Of a stretch of DNA of 64,000 nt, positions 22,405-33,330 are shown piece by piece (the first letter of the stretch is position 1; the number at the start of each line of letters is the position of its first letter). The notes beneath the pieces were generated by a model. The model had not been told where the DNA came from. It was given only the letters and a program-made list of their open reading frames with translations, and made no database searches. A program made the translations under genes and the position numbers. Source of the stretch: Pocillopora verrucosa (taxonomy: Eukaryota; Cnidaria; Anthozoa; Scleractinia; Pocilloporidae). The stretch is from positions 2,949,347-3,013,346 of the forward strand of contig NC_089325.1 in assembly GCF_036669915.1 (NCBI RefSeq), given 5' to 3'.

Positions 22405-22460
22405 TAGATCACCCCTGATGAAGGCACTAGACAGGAGTGTCGAAACGTTGGGTCTATGAA
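22405..22460 (+). ncRNA. hammerhead-ribozyme-like core of Penelope type
   Basis: CTGATGA (22415-22421), one A, a six-base-pair GGCACT/AGTGTC stem with a seven-base loop, then GAAAC (22442-22446). Next comes GTTGG and then GTC, which would give a short stem III and a GUC cleavage triplet. Penelope-like elements are known to carry hammerhead motifs in this position. Complementary stem I arms are not visible, so it may be a relic. Confidence 0.5.
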
Positions 22461-23031
22461 TTGTAACTTCTTCGGTTACATTCATTAAATCTGCAAACCA
22501 GTGTAGCTTCAAACCATGTCAGATACTTTGATATCTCGCACGATAACAAATTTCCCGCCTTTGCTAGTTTGGACCATTCAATTGTCTGGGAGTTTCCTCT
22601 CCATTTCCGGTGTTTTAAAATCCTCCTTTTGACAGATTTCGTGGAGGTGTTACTATGTTGTAGTTGTAATCGGCCATCCGTGAAAAGGAGGCATCGCAAA
22701 AATTTTGTGGAGTCTGTAATAAAGGTAAGCAACGGAAAAAAAAAAGCAATATCTTACGCCTAATACGAAGTCATGAGCGAAAACGAAGCACGTGTTCGTT
22801 TCTACTCTGTTTTGCGGGTCTAATATGCTAAATAGGGCCTTCATCACGAAGACAACATCGGGCGAGCTCGGATTTCGTAATCGGAAATCTACCCGAGATG
22901 ACCTCCTTCTGACGGATGTCGGAGTGTGCTTTCCCTTTGCTGCGCTGACGTAAGAAACTGTTAATTACGCGCTCTTAAGTTCGACAAGTGCGGTTTGATC
23001 GAGAGCATTCTTTGCTGCGCTGACTTTCAAA

Positions 23032-23211
23032 ATGTCAAGAATTTCCGACCACATCAGCGTGAGCGACAGTTTTACTGTGCTACTGGACGATTCTTTGAAA
23101 GAATGCCAATCTTACAGAGAAAAATTGAGGCAGCGCGGTGAACAAAATGCCTTAAAGTTCGAAGAGCTTTCAAACAAAGTGGACTCTTCGTGTAAACTTG
23201 TCGCCGAGTAA
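23032..23211 (+). pseudogene. second copy of the MSRISD coding fragment
   Basis: 59 codons from MSRISDHISVSDSF to KLVAE, then an in-frame TAA where the 5410-5607 copy reads Lys. Downstream codons still read similar sequence in frame (SRSKETK, then HVPTSCAKPMRHFVYLC in another frame), so the longer ancestral frame has decayed. It lies in the unit 3 insertion without the preceding tandem repeat. Not recognised as a known family. Confidence 0.45.
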
Positions 23212-23689
23212 AAATCCCGCAGCAAGGAAACGAAATCAAAGAAAGGTAACTCAAAGGTTCATGTGCCTACAAGCTGTGCGAAACCAATGAGACATTTTGT
23301 ATATCTATGTAAAAATATTTATATTTATGATATTTGTATTTTTAGGTTCTTATCCTGTGTATATCAACCTCTTGCTACGTTACTGTGAAAATTACAAAAT
23401 TAAGTTAAAGAGTTATGACAATAAAATAAATTGCAATGTGTAAAACACGAGTTGTTATATATGGATCAGTTCTTGAAAGGCATGCACGGCATCGTTTTAC
23501 AGAAGCGTAAAATATCGCAAACGTTCTCAAAACGACTTTTGGCAATACGCGCTAGGATAGCGCATTACGTTGATGTTGTCACGAGCTCGCATTCGTTATA
23601 GTCTGATTAGCAAAAGGGAATGTTGCCAAAAAATTCAGACAGCTGGAAAATGGCAAATGGGCATGTAAATATTGCCCAGTTACGATAGT

Positions 23690-23940
23690 TTAGCAACGCG
23701 TGAAGATCGCCTTTCTGACCGCTTTACAGTCGCCGTAAAATATCGTAAATATTCACTATACGACTTTTTACAAGGCACGTAAAGATAACGTTTTTAGTCT
23801 CTCTCCGTGGTCTTTACGTACTATCGTTTTCAATGCGTAAAGACATTCTTTACGATAGTGTAAAGAAGTTCGTAAAGACGCGTAAAGAGGATCTTAACGC
23901 TTTCTTTACGGCATTTTTACGGATTCGTAAATTTATAATT
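23690..23940. repeat. right-end CGTAAA motif cluster, copy 3
   Basis: Essentially identical to the cluster in unit 2, with motifs in both orientations just inside the right terminus. Confidence 0.7.
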
Positions 23941-24081
23941 TCATACTGTATCTTAGCTTTCGTGATCCCCAACTTAACGGCAACATTTGCGTACGTATAA
24001 TAGGAGATTCTAAGATAGCCAATAACGCAACGACTTAACGGCTACTTTGAACCAATAAATATCATTTTCATCAAACAGGTT

Positions 24082-26586
24082 ATGTCAACGTTTGTCTTTA
24101 CGTTGGCCTGGAGGCAGTCATCTCGGTTCTGTCATATCAGGCCGATCAAACATGCCACTTCTAATGTCTTGTCTACAAAAACAAGTTCAGTAACAGGCAG
24201 CATTTTTGAGCAAATTCCTAAAGAGGAGCTGGCACCGAAAACCAGACCACGGCTGCGAGACAGGGAGTTTCTCCCAGGCTCAACGGGTGACGGATTCCCA
24301 GAGTTCTTGGCAGAGCCAAGTGACTCTTTCCCGGTCGGTATGCGAGTCAATACTGGAGACAAATCCTCTCTCTTAGAACTGGGTGCAAATTGCATGGAAT
24401 ACATAAAGAAGAACCTTGCTAATAGCCAGGCGATATTGTTCCGCGGACTTCCAGCTGAAACAGCAGAGGACTTCTTGGCCTTAACCCAAGGAATGCGAGG
24501 TAAGCCTCTGAACTACGAGGGTGGTGCTACACCCAGACCCAAGGAGTTGAAAAATTCTGACATCTACATCGCCACAACTGAGCCCGGAGCGTACACCATC
24601 GAGTTGCACAATGAAATGGCGTATCTCAAGACTTTCCCCAGGAAGGTATGTCTAGAATGAAATAAAGGCGAGTGATGCTGAGGTGCCGAGGTATTTTGTG
24701 GGCGCCCCACACCACCCCAATCTGTCACCAGGTTTATGATGCGCTATCACTAATTCAGTAGTTCTTTCGCTAATCCATACATTCGTTCATTGTGGATAAG
24801 TTTACTTGAACTTTGGTTTATTTGTTTCCTCGTTTTCTTGTTCTTTCGTTCATTCACTTGTTCACTTGTTCACTTGTTCACTTGATCACTTGATCACTTG
24901 TTTACTTGTTCCCTTGTTCAATTATTCAATTGATCACTTGTTTAATTGTTCACTTGATCACTTGATCACTTGTTCACTTGTTCACTTGTCCACTTGTTCA
25001 CTTGTTCACTTGTTCACTTGTTCACTTGTTCACTTGTTCACTTGTTCACTTGATCACTTGTTCACTTGATCACTTGTTCACTTTTTCACTTGATCACTTG
25101 ATCACTTGATCACTTGATCACTTGTTCACTTGCTCACTTGCTCACTTGCTCACTTGTTCACTTGTTCACTTGGGCACTTGATCACTTGATCACTTGTTCA
25201 CTTGTTCACTTGATCACTTGATCACTTGATCACTTGATCACTTGATCACTTGATCACTTGTTCACCTGATCACTTGATCACTTGTTCACTTGATCACTTG
25301 TTCACTTGTTCACTTGAGCACTTGAACACTTGTTTACTTGTTCACTCGAGCACTTGAGCACTTGAACACTTGTTCACTTGTTCACTTGTTCACTTGTTCA
25401 CTTGTTCATTTGTTCACTTGTTCACTTGTTCACTTGTTCACTTGTTCACTTGTTCACTTGTTCACTTGTTCACTTGTTCACTTGTTCACTTGTTCACTTG
25501 TTCACTTGTTCACTTGTTCACTTGTTCACTTGTTCACTTGTTCACTTGTTCACTTGAGCACTTGAGCACTTGAGCACTTGAACACTTGTTCACTTGTTCA
25601 CTTGTTCACTTGAGCACTTGTTCATCCGTTCATTTGCTAATCCTCTCACTTACCCATTCGATCATTGCTTCATTAGTCCATTAGTTCACTGCCTCATTGC
25701 TTCACAGGTTCATCGGTTTATTCGCTAACACGATTATTTTTTCATTCGTCCACTCGTTGATTCTTCCATTCTTTTATCCGCCTATTAATTTTTCTAATGC
25801 ATTAATTGATCTTCTTCAGGTTTTATTTTTCTGCCAAAAAGAGCCTGGCGAGAGTTGTGGTGGCGAGACTCCTTTGGCTAAATGCAGCGACATTGTATCC
25901 AAACTTGATCCCGAAGTCGTGAAGAAGTTCGACGTAAAAGGAGTCATGTATGTACGATATCTGCCGGACAAATCACGGTCAGACTACATGCCCTGGCAGC
26001 ATCAGTTTTACACTGACGACAGAAAGGTAATACAACTTGGTTCACATCAGGAATCCCATGTAAGAATTGATTGTCCTTTGAAGACAAAAAATATTGTGGA
26101 GATTTCAAAAGAAAATGACGATTTTCAATCTCGAACCCGGTATAGAATTTACAGTGATGACCTTATTCACTCTTTTAGGCAGCAGAAAGAGGAGCACAGC
26201 AGCAAGGTTACACTGTAAAATGGGACGATAACGGTGATATGTACCTGTCTTACAGCGCACCGGCCTTTCTTTCTCATCCAGTAACAGGAGAAAAAATCTG
26301 GTTCAACCAAATAACAACTCACCACTGCACTTACTCGAAAGCACTGCCACAATACAAAGGTTCTGATCTCCCGGATGAGAAATATCCCCATCACACCTAT
26401 TATGGAGACGGAAGTGACATCGAGCCGGAAGTGTTACAACACATCAGAGCAGTTTCATGGTCATGCGCAACTGGATTTCGGTGGAAGAAGGGTGATTTAA
26501 TAGCGCTTAATAATCTGAACGTTCAGCATGGACGAATGGCCTTCACGGGAGAGAGAAAAATACTGGTGCATATGACGACAGACTAA
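24082..26586 (+). CDS. TauD/TfdA-like Fe(II)/2-oxoglutarate dioxygenase, copy 3
   Basis: Exons 24082-24645, 25820-26026 and 26179-26586 (564/207/408 nt, phase 0) encode 392 residues. His176, Glu178, His374 and Arg383 are all kept. By eye the protein differs from copy 2 only at the residue after SDIY (Ile for Met). Intron 1 holds the octamer satellite, about 150 bp shorter than in copy 2. No stop or frameshift is seen. The start is the ATG equivalent to the other copies, preceded by the same AACAGGTT context. Confidence 0.85.
24853..25620 (+). repeat. 8-bp satellite array in intron 1 of copy 3
   Basis: About 96 octamers of TTCACTTG type and the same four variants as in unit 2, in a similar order. 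The contraction relative to unit 2 removes much of the ATCACTTG block and adds to the TTCACTTG run, as expected of unequal exchange or slippage. Confidence 0.95.
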
Positions 26587-28904
26587 ACCCGAACCTGAAT
26601 TTGTATTTTAAAGCTAAGAAAAGTAATTTTCGCATATTATTATGTAACATTTTTGTTATGATGTAGTTAGATTATCTTGACATCCTAGAATCTAGAGGGA
26701 AAGTTTGATAGCCACGAAATTTCTTCCTTCTGAAATTTGTCGCAGAAAACAGTTTTATTTTGTCTTGGCTTTGGGCGCAATAATTATAAAGATCCGCCCA
26801 GCGTAAACTTTGCAAACACATTGTGTCTTTTTGACTTGCAAATGTTTCTCAGCTATTAACCTCAAGTGCTCCGAAACAGGTTATATATTAATAAGGCGCC
26901 CAGCCGTCTGAAGACACGTACAGTGGTCTGCTTTGCTGCTTTTATTTCAAACAGAGCAGTTACATCAAGGTACTTGTTTTGACGTGGAAGCGGAAGAACT
27001 TTATTTTCATCAGTAACAAATTCTCAGTCATGCAATGCAGCGGAAATAAGTGGTGCGAGATATATAATAGCGTGCTTTTCCATACTATTCTTCCGATGTA
27101 ATTGTCGGAGACTGCGTGATTACTTGCGTGAAGTTAATTTTGTCAACAACATTATCATGGAGTTTCTAATTTGTACATGATTGACGTAACCTCGAATAAC
27201 CTTTTTCATAGTGCTTAGCAACGATCAATCACAATGTAAAGAATGTAGTATAAGAATTAGGATCTCGTTTCAAGTTGCCAGAGTAGCTCTTTACACGCCT
27301 GCTGTAACCGAGTGAATACGCGAGAACGATTAAACAGTTAAACTCAGTCGAGTCTGTTAATTGAGTCCTGTACGTTAGAAGACCGGTTATCCCTAGTAAA
27401 CGGGGCAAGGTTTACGAAATAATCAACGATCGCCACTGTCTGCCTTGCTATAACTGAATAGAACTAAAATATCTTTAACTACTAGAAATTCCAGTTTTCC
27501 TTAAAACGTTCTCACCGTCAGAGGTCATTTATAGGTAATATCACTACACAAAAAGTTAAAAGGATAGAGTAAATTGCCAGCTTGGCTCAAGTCATTTTTT
27601 TTGCTACTATTTGTCGCTCTGTGTCAAAGATTGTTTTAACTTTGATCACGAAAATGTTACATAATGGATCTTAATCATTCAATTTGCATTTGTGGACAAA
27701 AAGTTTTTGAATATCAGTTGATTAATATAACATTTGCATCGGATGTAACTAAAAGCAAAAATGAGGAATTGGGAATGGGGAAATAAAATTGGAAATTGAA
27801 AGTGGGAAATTACTTTTTTGGAGATTTAATGTTTGAAATGCAGAATAGATATCTATCAGCGTTGATAATCGATAAACAAGCTTTCTTTCAAAAACGTTCA
27901 GAGGCAAAATTTAAGGGACGGAATAATTAATGATAACGAAAGAAATGATACGAGACAGCTAAAGAATGTTTTAAAACTAAATTTCATTTGTTTCAGTAAT
28001 AAGTGATGTGTCAAATTAAATCTATTAAGAAGAATGAAAGAGCTATTTTAATGTTTATATGACAAGTAATAAATTGGAACTTTCAAAGAGGTTAGCCATT
28101 GAGGGCTTGAATTTTTCAGATTCCAAATGCAAGTAACTTCTCAACACCAAGCGACATAAGGAACCCACAGTTGAATATCCATTTTAAAATAGTGATCGTT
28201 TTATTTTTCGGAAGTAATAGATGTATGCTTCAAAGAGAAATTCCGATAAGCAAAAGCACTTGCCTCACTTTCCAAATTAGCGGCTGCAGCAAAACTGAAA
28301 CCATCTCAAAGAACAATTTTGCTTTCACGACTATAGGACGCGCCAAGTAGATAATGAATCTTACAGGTTTCAAACAGTAATTTGCATGAATATTGGTGGC
28401 AAGCGTGAGGCCAACTCCTGAACTTCCGGGGGTTTCCCGCAGACACGAGTAATTTCGTCCTTGAAATGTGATCAACAGGTATATTTTCGTGCCAAATAGA
28501 GGCTACTGTGTTTATTATCCTACAAATATATTTTTAACTTACGGGGAAAAAAGTGTTTACGAACTATTGGCAACCACAAAGTTATCTTAAATTTAAACTC
28601 AAGTTTTAAACGAAGACTTATCGTAATAGACGAAGAGCTTGAAAGTTAGGGAATATTACTTGAGGTATATCCTCGTGCACGCCCCAGTTTCAGGTGGAGG
28701 ATAGTTGGTCAAATGAAGCGTTTAGACCAATCACACGCGACGAAAAATATTTGATGAATTATAACCAAAATTATTCCCTTCTCATAAACAGTAAATCTAC
28801 CAAAAAAGTGAATTTACCGTTTTCAAGAGGGGGGGGGAGGGGTCGGGGGAAGGAGGGTGCGGCTTCACGTAGGCTACAACCTGTGCGATTGTGAGAGAGC
28901 TGGT
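26587..28904 (+). repeat. 3' flank of unit 3, non-coding
   Basis: Follows the unit 2 flank to about 28468 (CCTTGAAATG). It then jumps to a short unique piece and resumes with the block equivalent to 11410-11625. No gene. A G-rich run lies at about 28830-28855. Confidence 0.65.
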
Positions 28905-29146
28905 CACGCAATGACATCATGACCACCTCTGGGTCTGTATAATAGGAGAGTCCCAGAGAGACAGTAATGCAATGACTTAACGGCTACCTTTGCGCTGTTT
29001 TAATAGGAGAATCTCACACAATCAGTAAAGTAATGACTTAACGGCTACATTTGCGTCGCCATAATAGAAGATTCTGAGATAGCCAAGAACACAACGACTT
29101 AACGGCTACTTTTGAACCAATAAATATCATTTTCATCGAACAAATC
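28905..29146 (+). repeat. 61-bp tandem repeat and empty target site, unit 4
   Basis: Three to four degenerate repeats of about 61 bp, with a GACTTAACGGCTAC core near 28975, 29035 and 29096. The middle copy (GACTTAAC, 29035-29042) is the uninterrupted form of the sequence split by the insertion in units 1-3. The 5' flank otherwise matches the other units up to the gene. Confidence 0.75.
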
Positions 29147-30946
29147 ATGTCAACGTTTGTCTTAACATCGGCTGGAGGCAGTCAACTCGTCTCAGCCATC
29201 TCAGTCCGATAAAACTGGCCACTTCCTATTTCTTGTCTACTAAAACAAGTTCAGTAACAGGCAGAATTTTTGAGCGAATTCCTAAAGCGGAGCTGGCACC
29301 GAAAACCAGACCACGGCTGCGAGACAGGGAGTTTCTCCCAGGCTGAACGGGTGAAGGATTCCCAGAGTTCTTGGCGGAGCCAAGTGACTCTTTCCCGCAC
29401 GGAGTGCGCGTCAAAACTAGAGACCAGTCCTCTCTCTCAGGTGCAAATTGCATGGAGTACATAAAGAAGAATCTTACTAATAGGCGGGCGATATTGTTCC
29501 GCGGAATTCCAGCTGAAACAGCACAGGACTTCTTGGGCTTAACCCAAGGAATGCGAGGCAAGCCTCTGAACTACGAGGGTGGTGCAGGATCCAGACTCAA
29601 GGAACTGAAAAATTCTGACATCTACTTTGCCAGTGCTGAACCTGGAGCGTACACCATCGAGTTGCACAATGAAATGGCGTATCTCAAGGCTTTCCCCAAG
29701 AAGGTATTTTTAGACTAAAACACAGACTAATAATGCTGAGACACCAGGGTATTTCTGGGCGCTACTACCCCACTCAGTCACCAGGTTTATGATGCGCTAT
29801 CACTAATTCAGTAGTTCTTTCGCTCATCCATATATTCATTCATTCGTGGATAAGTTTACTCGTACTTTGGTTTATTTGCTCCCTTAATCAGTTCGTTCTC
29901 CCATCTGTTCAATCATTTACCCATTCATTCGTTTGTTCGTTCTCTTTTTCATTTATTTACATGTTCTCTTGTTCACCCGTTCATTTGCTAATCCTCTCAT
30001 TTACCCTTTCGATTATTACTTCATTAATCAATTGGTTCTTTGCTTCATTGCTTCACAGGTTCATTGGTCATTCGTGGTTTGTTCATTAATACGATTATTT
30101 TTTTTATTTGTCCACTCGTTGATTCGTCCATTCTTTTATCCGTCTATTAATTTTTCCCATGGATTCATTCATCCTCCACAGATTTTCTTTTTTTGCCCAA
30201 AAGAGCCTGGCGAGAGTTGTGGTGGCGAGACTCCTTTGGCTAGATGCAGCGACATTGTATCCAAACTTGATTCCGAAGTCGTAAAAAAGTTCGAGGTAAA
30301 GGAGTCATGTATGTACGACATCTGCCGGACAAATCACGATCAGACTACATGCCCTGGCAGCATCAGTTTTACACTGACGACAGAAAGGTAATACAACTTG
30401 GTTCACATCAGGAATCCCATGTAAGAATTGATTGTACTTTAAAGGCCAAAAACAAAATTGTGGAGATTTTAAAAAAGAATGACGATTTTCAGTCTCCAGT
30501 TATTGAATTTACACTAATGACCTTATTTACTCTTTTAGGCAGCAGAAATAAGAGCACATCAGCGAGGTAACACTGTAAGATGGGACGATAACGGTGATAT
30601 GTACTTGACTTACACCGCGCCGGCCTTTCTTTCTCACCCAGTAACAGGAGAAAAAATCTGGTTCAACCAAGCAACAAGTTACCACTGTACTTACTTGAAA
30701 GCACTGCCACGGTACAAAGGTTCTGATCTTCCGGATGAGAAATATCCCCATCACACCTATTATGGAGACGGAAGTGACATCGAACCGGAAGTGTTACAAC
30801 ACATCAGAGCAGTTTCATGGTCATGCGCAACTGGGTTTCGGTGGAAGAAGGGTGATTTAATAGTGCTTGATAATCTTAACGTTCAGCATGGACGAATGGC
30901 CTTCACGGGAGAGAGAAAATTACTGGTACATATGACGGCAGACTGA
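29147..30946 (+). pseudogene. TauD/TfdA-like dioxygenase, copy 4 (broken)
   Basis: The equivalent exons are 29147-29703, 30182-30387 and 30539-30946. A one-base deletion soon after the ATG shifts the frame to a stop. A TGA replaces the Ser codon in the PGSTGDG segment. Two residues (Glu-Met) are deleted in frame before GANCMEY. Exon 2 is one base short (206 nt), which shifts the frame after KKFEV. Exon 3 is intact with the distal His and Arg. HNEM with the metal-binding His and Glu is still readable in exon 1. A full-length product is not possible without correction. A short product starting at an internal Met in exon 1 would still break in exon 2. Confidence 0.85.
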
Positions 30947-32680
30947 ACCTACCCTTCACCTTGAGTTTTAGTTTGAAGAGGGATTATAATTAATGATCAA
31001 GTAAAAGTTGTCAGTTTTTTAGTTTTTCGACTAAGTTAGCGTACAGGAAACCCAAGTTCATGACACTGAACGAACCCGAACGTGACACATAGCGGCAATG
31101 GGGGAATGATTTTTACGGCTAACGGTTAGGATTTTGGCCATTTTACAGCTAACGGTTAACCCAAATGACACATTGTAGAAAGAGAAAATTTTTACAGTTA
31201 TTTTTTTTTTACGACTTACGATCAAAATTTGTCAATTTTTACGCCTTACGATTAAATTTTTTAGCTGTTTTACGGCTAACAGTTAAACCATTGAGACCAT
31301 CTTAGCGCTCTAGCGCATAATAATTTTACTTAGCTTATTTTTGATCGATCAGTTATGCCGATAAAACAAAAGACTTCGGTGAGTTTTGCGTTTTAAAACA
31401 AATTTACATACCAGATTGTGTCCATAGCGTTTCCCACAGTCAATGACTTGTAGCGAGTTGATATACATTCAGAGGCGGAAATAGAAGAATGGCAGAAATA
31501 GCTCGAAAGTCAGTTTTCTTCGCACCTATTAGTCATAAATTATTATAAATAATAATGACATGATCAACAACTTAAGAAGCTCTTGATTGTTAAACAAATT
31601 CTCCTTTTTATAACCTTAAGAATTGTATAGAAAAAGTATGGAGCATATGCATACTGATGTTAGGGTGTAAAGGCTAAAGCTGAATTATAAACGCATTTTG
31701 ATTGGTTCTTACTTATGATCTATATGAGGACCGACAAATAGATGACGTCACCATTCATAATTTTTTGCTTTTTTATTACATAAAAGAAATAGATTCCATG
31801 TTTCTATTGGTCCGTTTAATAATAGATCACAGATGACGTCAAAATGTGGTGAGAAAATCAGTGACATTTTTTGGTCTTAGCACATTTTGACGTCATCCGT
31901 CATCTATTCCTGAACAGAATCAAAGGAATGGTATTCCATCATGGATGTCACGCGGAAAACGTTACGTGACATGCTAAAGAACGACTGCAAAGGAGAACCT
32001 CTGTGAAACACGCAACGTCTGAAAATCAGTTCATGTTTGAAAAACCTCTTAGTTTATCCAAATGATCATATCTCGTTTTAACCTCGTGATTTATCAATCA
32101 TAAAAGTTAACACTGCTCGTGACCACGCGCACGTATATTCAGGTAGAATCAAACATGTGACGTCAGTTGACTTATTTTACCGGCGTCTTTCACAAACGAT
32201 AAGAGAGCTTTTCAACATAAGCTTGAAATTTTACGGGTCAAAACCCACGTTGAAACGTTTTTCAAGGAGAAACTAAAGGGGAGTAAACATTACATAAACG
32301 CTACTTTAACCCAATCGTGAGCGCTATCACGTTTATCCACGATTTTTTTTCTCGTACACGTGATTTCAGTGGACATGCTGGACACTTCTTCAGAAAGCTC
32401 GTAACAGAAGCAGCTTCAAAGTTCACGGGAAACACACCTTAAAACTTCTGTCAAAGGAGAGTTTAAAGACGACCGGCATTAATTTTCTGGTAGGTAAGCC
32501 GTGTCTATACTTTCAGCTCATTCGCAATGGAACAAGTTTCACTTTCGACTCAGCTTATCATGGAGGTCTTCAAAAAGCTGTTTTCATCTGTTTACTCAAT
32601 TGCGCTCCGACTAAAATTCTTTAGCTGCTTATGAACAACAAGACAAAAAACTTACGCCTTGATTTGATGAAAATTTTGTA
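30947..32680. repeat. 1.7-kb insertion in the unit 4 3' flank
   Basis: In the other units the stop codon is followed within about 20 bp by TTTGTATTYTAAAGCTAA. In unit 4 that sequence appears only at about 32675. The intervening DNA has repeats of TTTTACGGCTAACGGTTA (about 31110-31290), a fragment of an interspersed repeat (about 31590-31670) and an AT-rich repeat with TGACGTCA-like motifs (about 31680-31920). No gene is recognised. Confidence 0.65.
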
Positions 32681-33330
32681 TTTTAAAGCTAACAAAAGTA
32701 ATTTTCGCATATTATTATGTAACATTTTTGTTATGATGTACTTAGCTTCTCTTGAATCCAGACATCAAAGAATCTAGGGGGAAAATTTGAAAGCGACGTT
32801 CTTTTTTCTCTCTGAAATTTGTCGCAGAAAACAGCTTTATTTTGTTTTGCTAGATGGACACAATAATTATAAAGATCCGCCTAGGGTAAACTTTGCAAAC
32901 ACATTGTGTCTATTTGACTTGCAAATGTTTCTCAGCTGTCAAACTCAATGCAAGTGTTCTGAAACAGGTTGTATATTTATGAGACGCCCAGTCGTCTGAA
33001 GACATGTACGGTGGCCTGCTTTTCTGCTTCTATTTCAAACAGAGCAGTTGCATTCAGGTACTTGTATTGACGTGGAAACGGAAGAACTTAATTTCATTCG
33101 ATCACTTTAAACACCTAATCAGTAACAAATTTTCAGTCACGCAATGCAACGGAAATAAGTGGTGCGAGAAATATAATAGCTTGCTTTTCCACAATATTCT
33201 TTCGATGTAATTAACGATCGCCATTGTCTGACTTGCTCTAACAGAATAGAACTAAAATATCTTTAACTACTAGAAATTCCAGTTTTCTTTAAAATTTTCT
33301 CACCTTCAGAAGTAATTTATAGGTTATATC
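32681..33330 (+). repeat. 3' flank of unit 4
   Basis: Matches 9400-9840 and 16590-17540, with moderate divergence. This is the last piece of the duplicated array. No gene. Confidence 0.7.

Larger units (their letters stand above)
20486..22934. mobile_element. Mutator-like (MULE-type) element with long inverted repeats
   Basis: The termini are GGAAAGCGCACTCCG and CGGAGTGTGCTTTCC. It is flanked by the perfect 9-bp duplication CTTTGCTGC (20477-20485 and 22935-22943). The inverted repeats are about 310 bp (20486-20793 and 22612-22934). The left repeat is followed by a second, diverged tandem copy of itself (about 20804-21100), a layout seen in some MULEs. No MURA-type transposase is present. Instead the element carries a palindromic Penelope-like endonuclease cassette. 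A 9-bp duplication with long inverted repeats is characteristic of MULEs, and the cargo suggests capture. Confidence 0.8.
20231..23970 (+). mobile_element. composite insertion, copy 3 (3.7 kb)
   Basis: Termini as in the other two copies (right end CGTGATCCCC). Its extra length relative to copy 2 is mostly the Mutator-like element at 20486-22934. It keeps a copy of the coding fragment (23032-23211) but lacks the 78-bp tandem repeat in front of it. A stretch ending GAGCATTCTTTGCTGCG occurs twice (about 20470 and 23000), so a local rearrangement followed the insertion. Confidence 0.75.
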
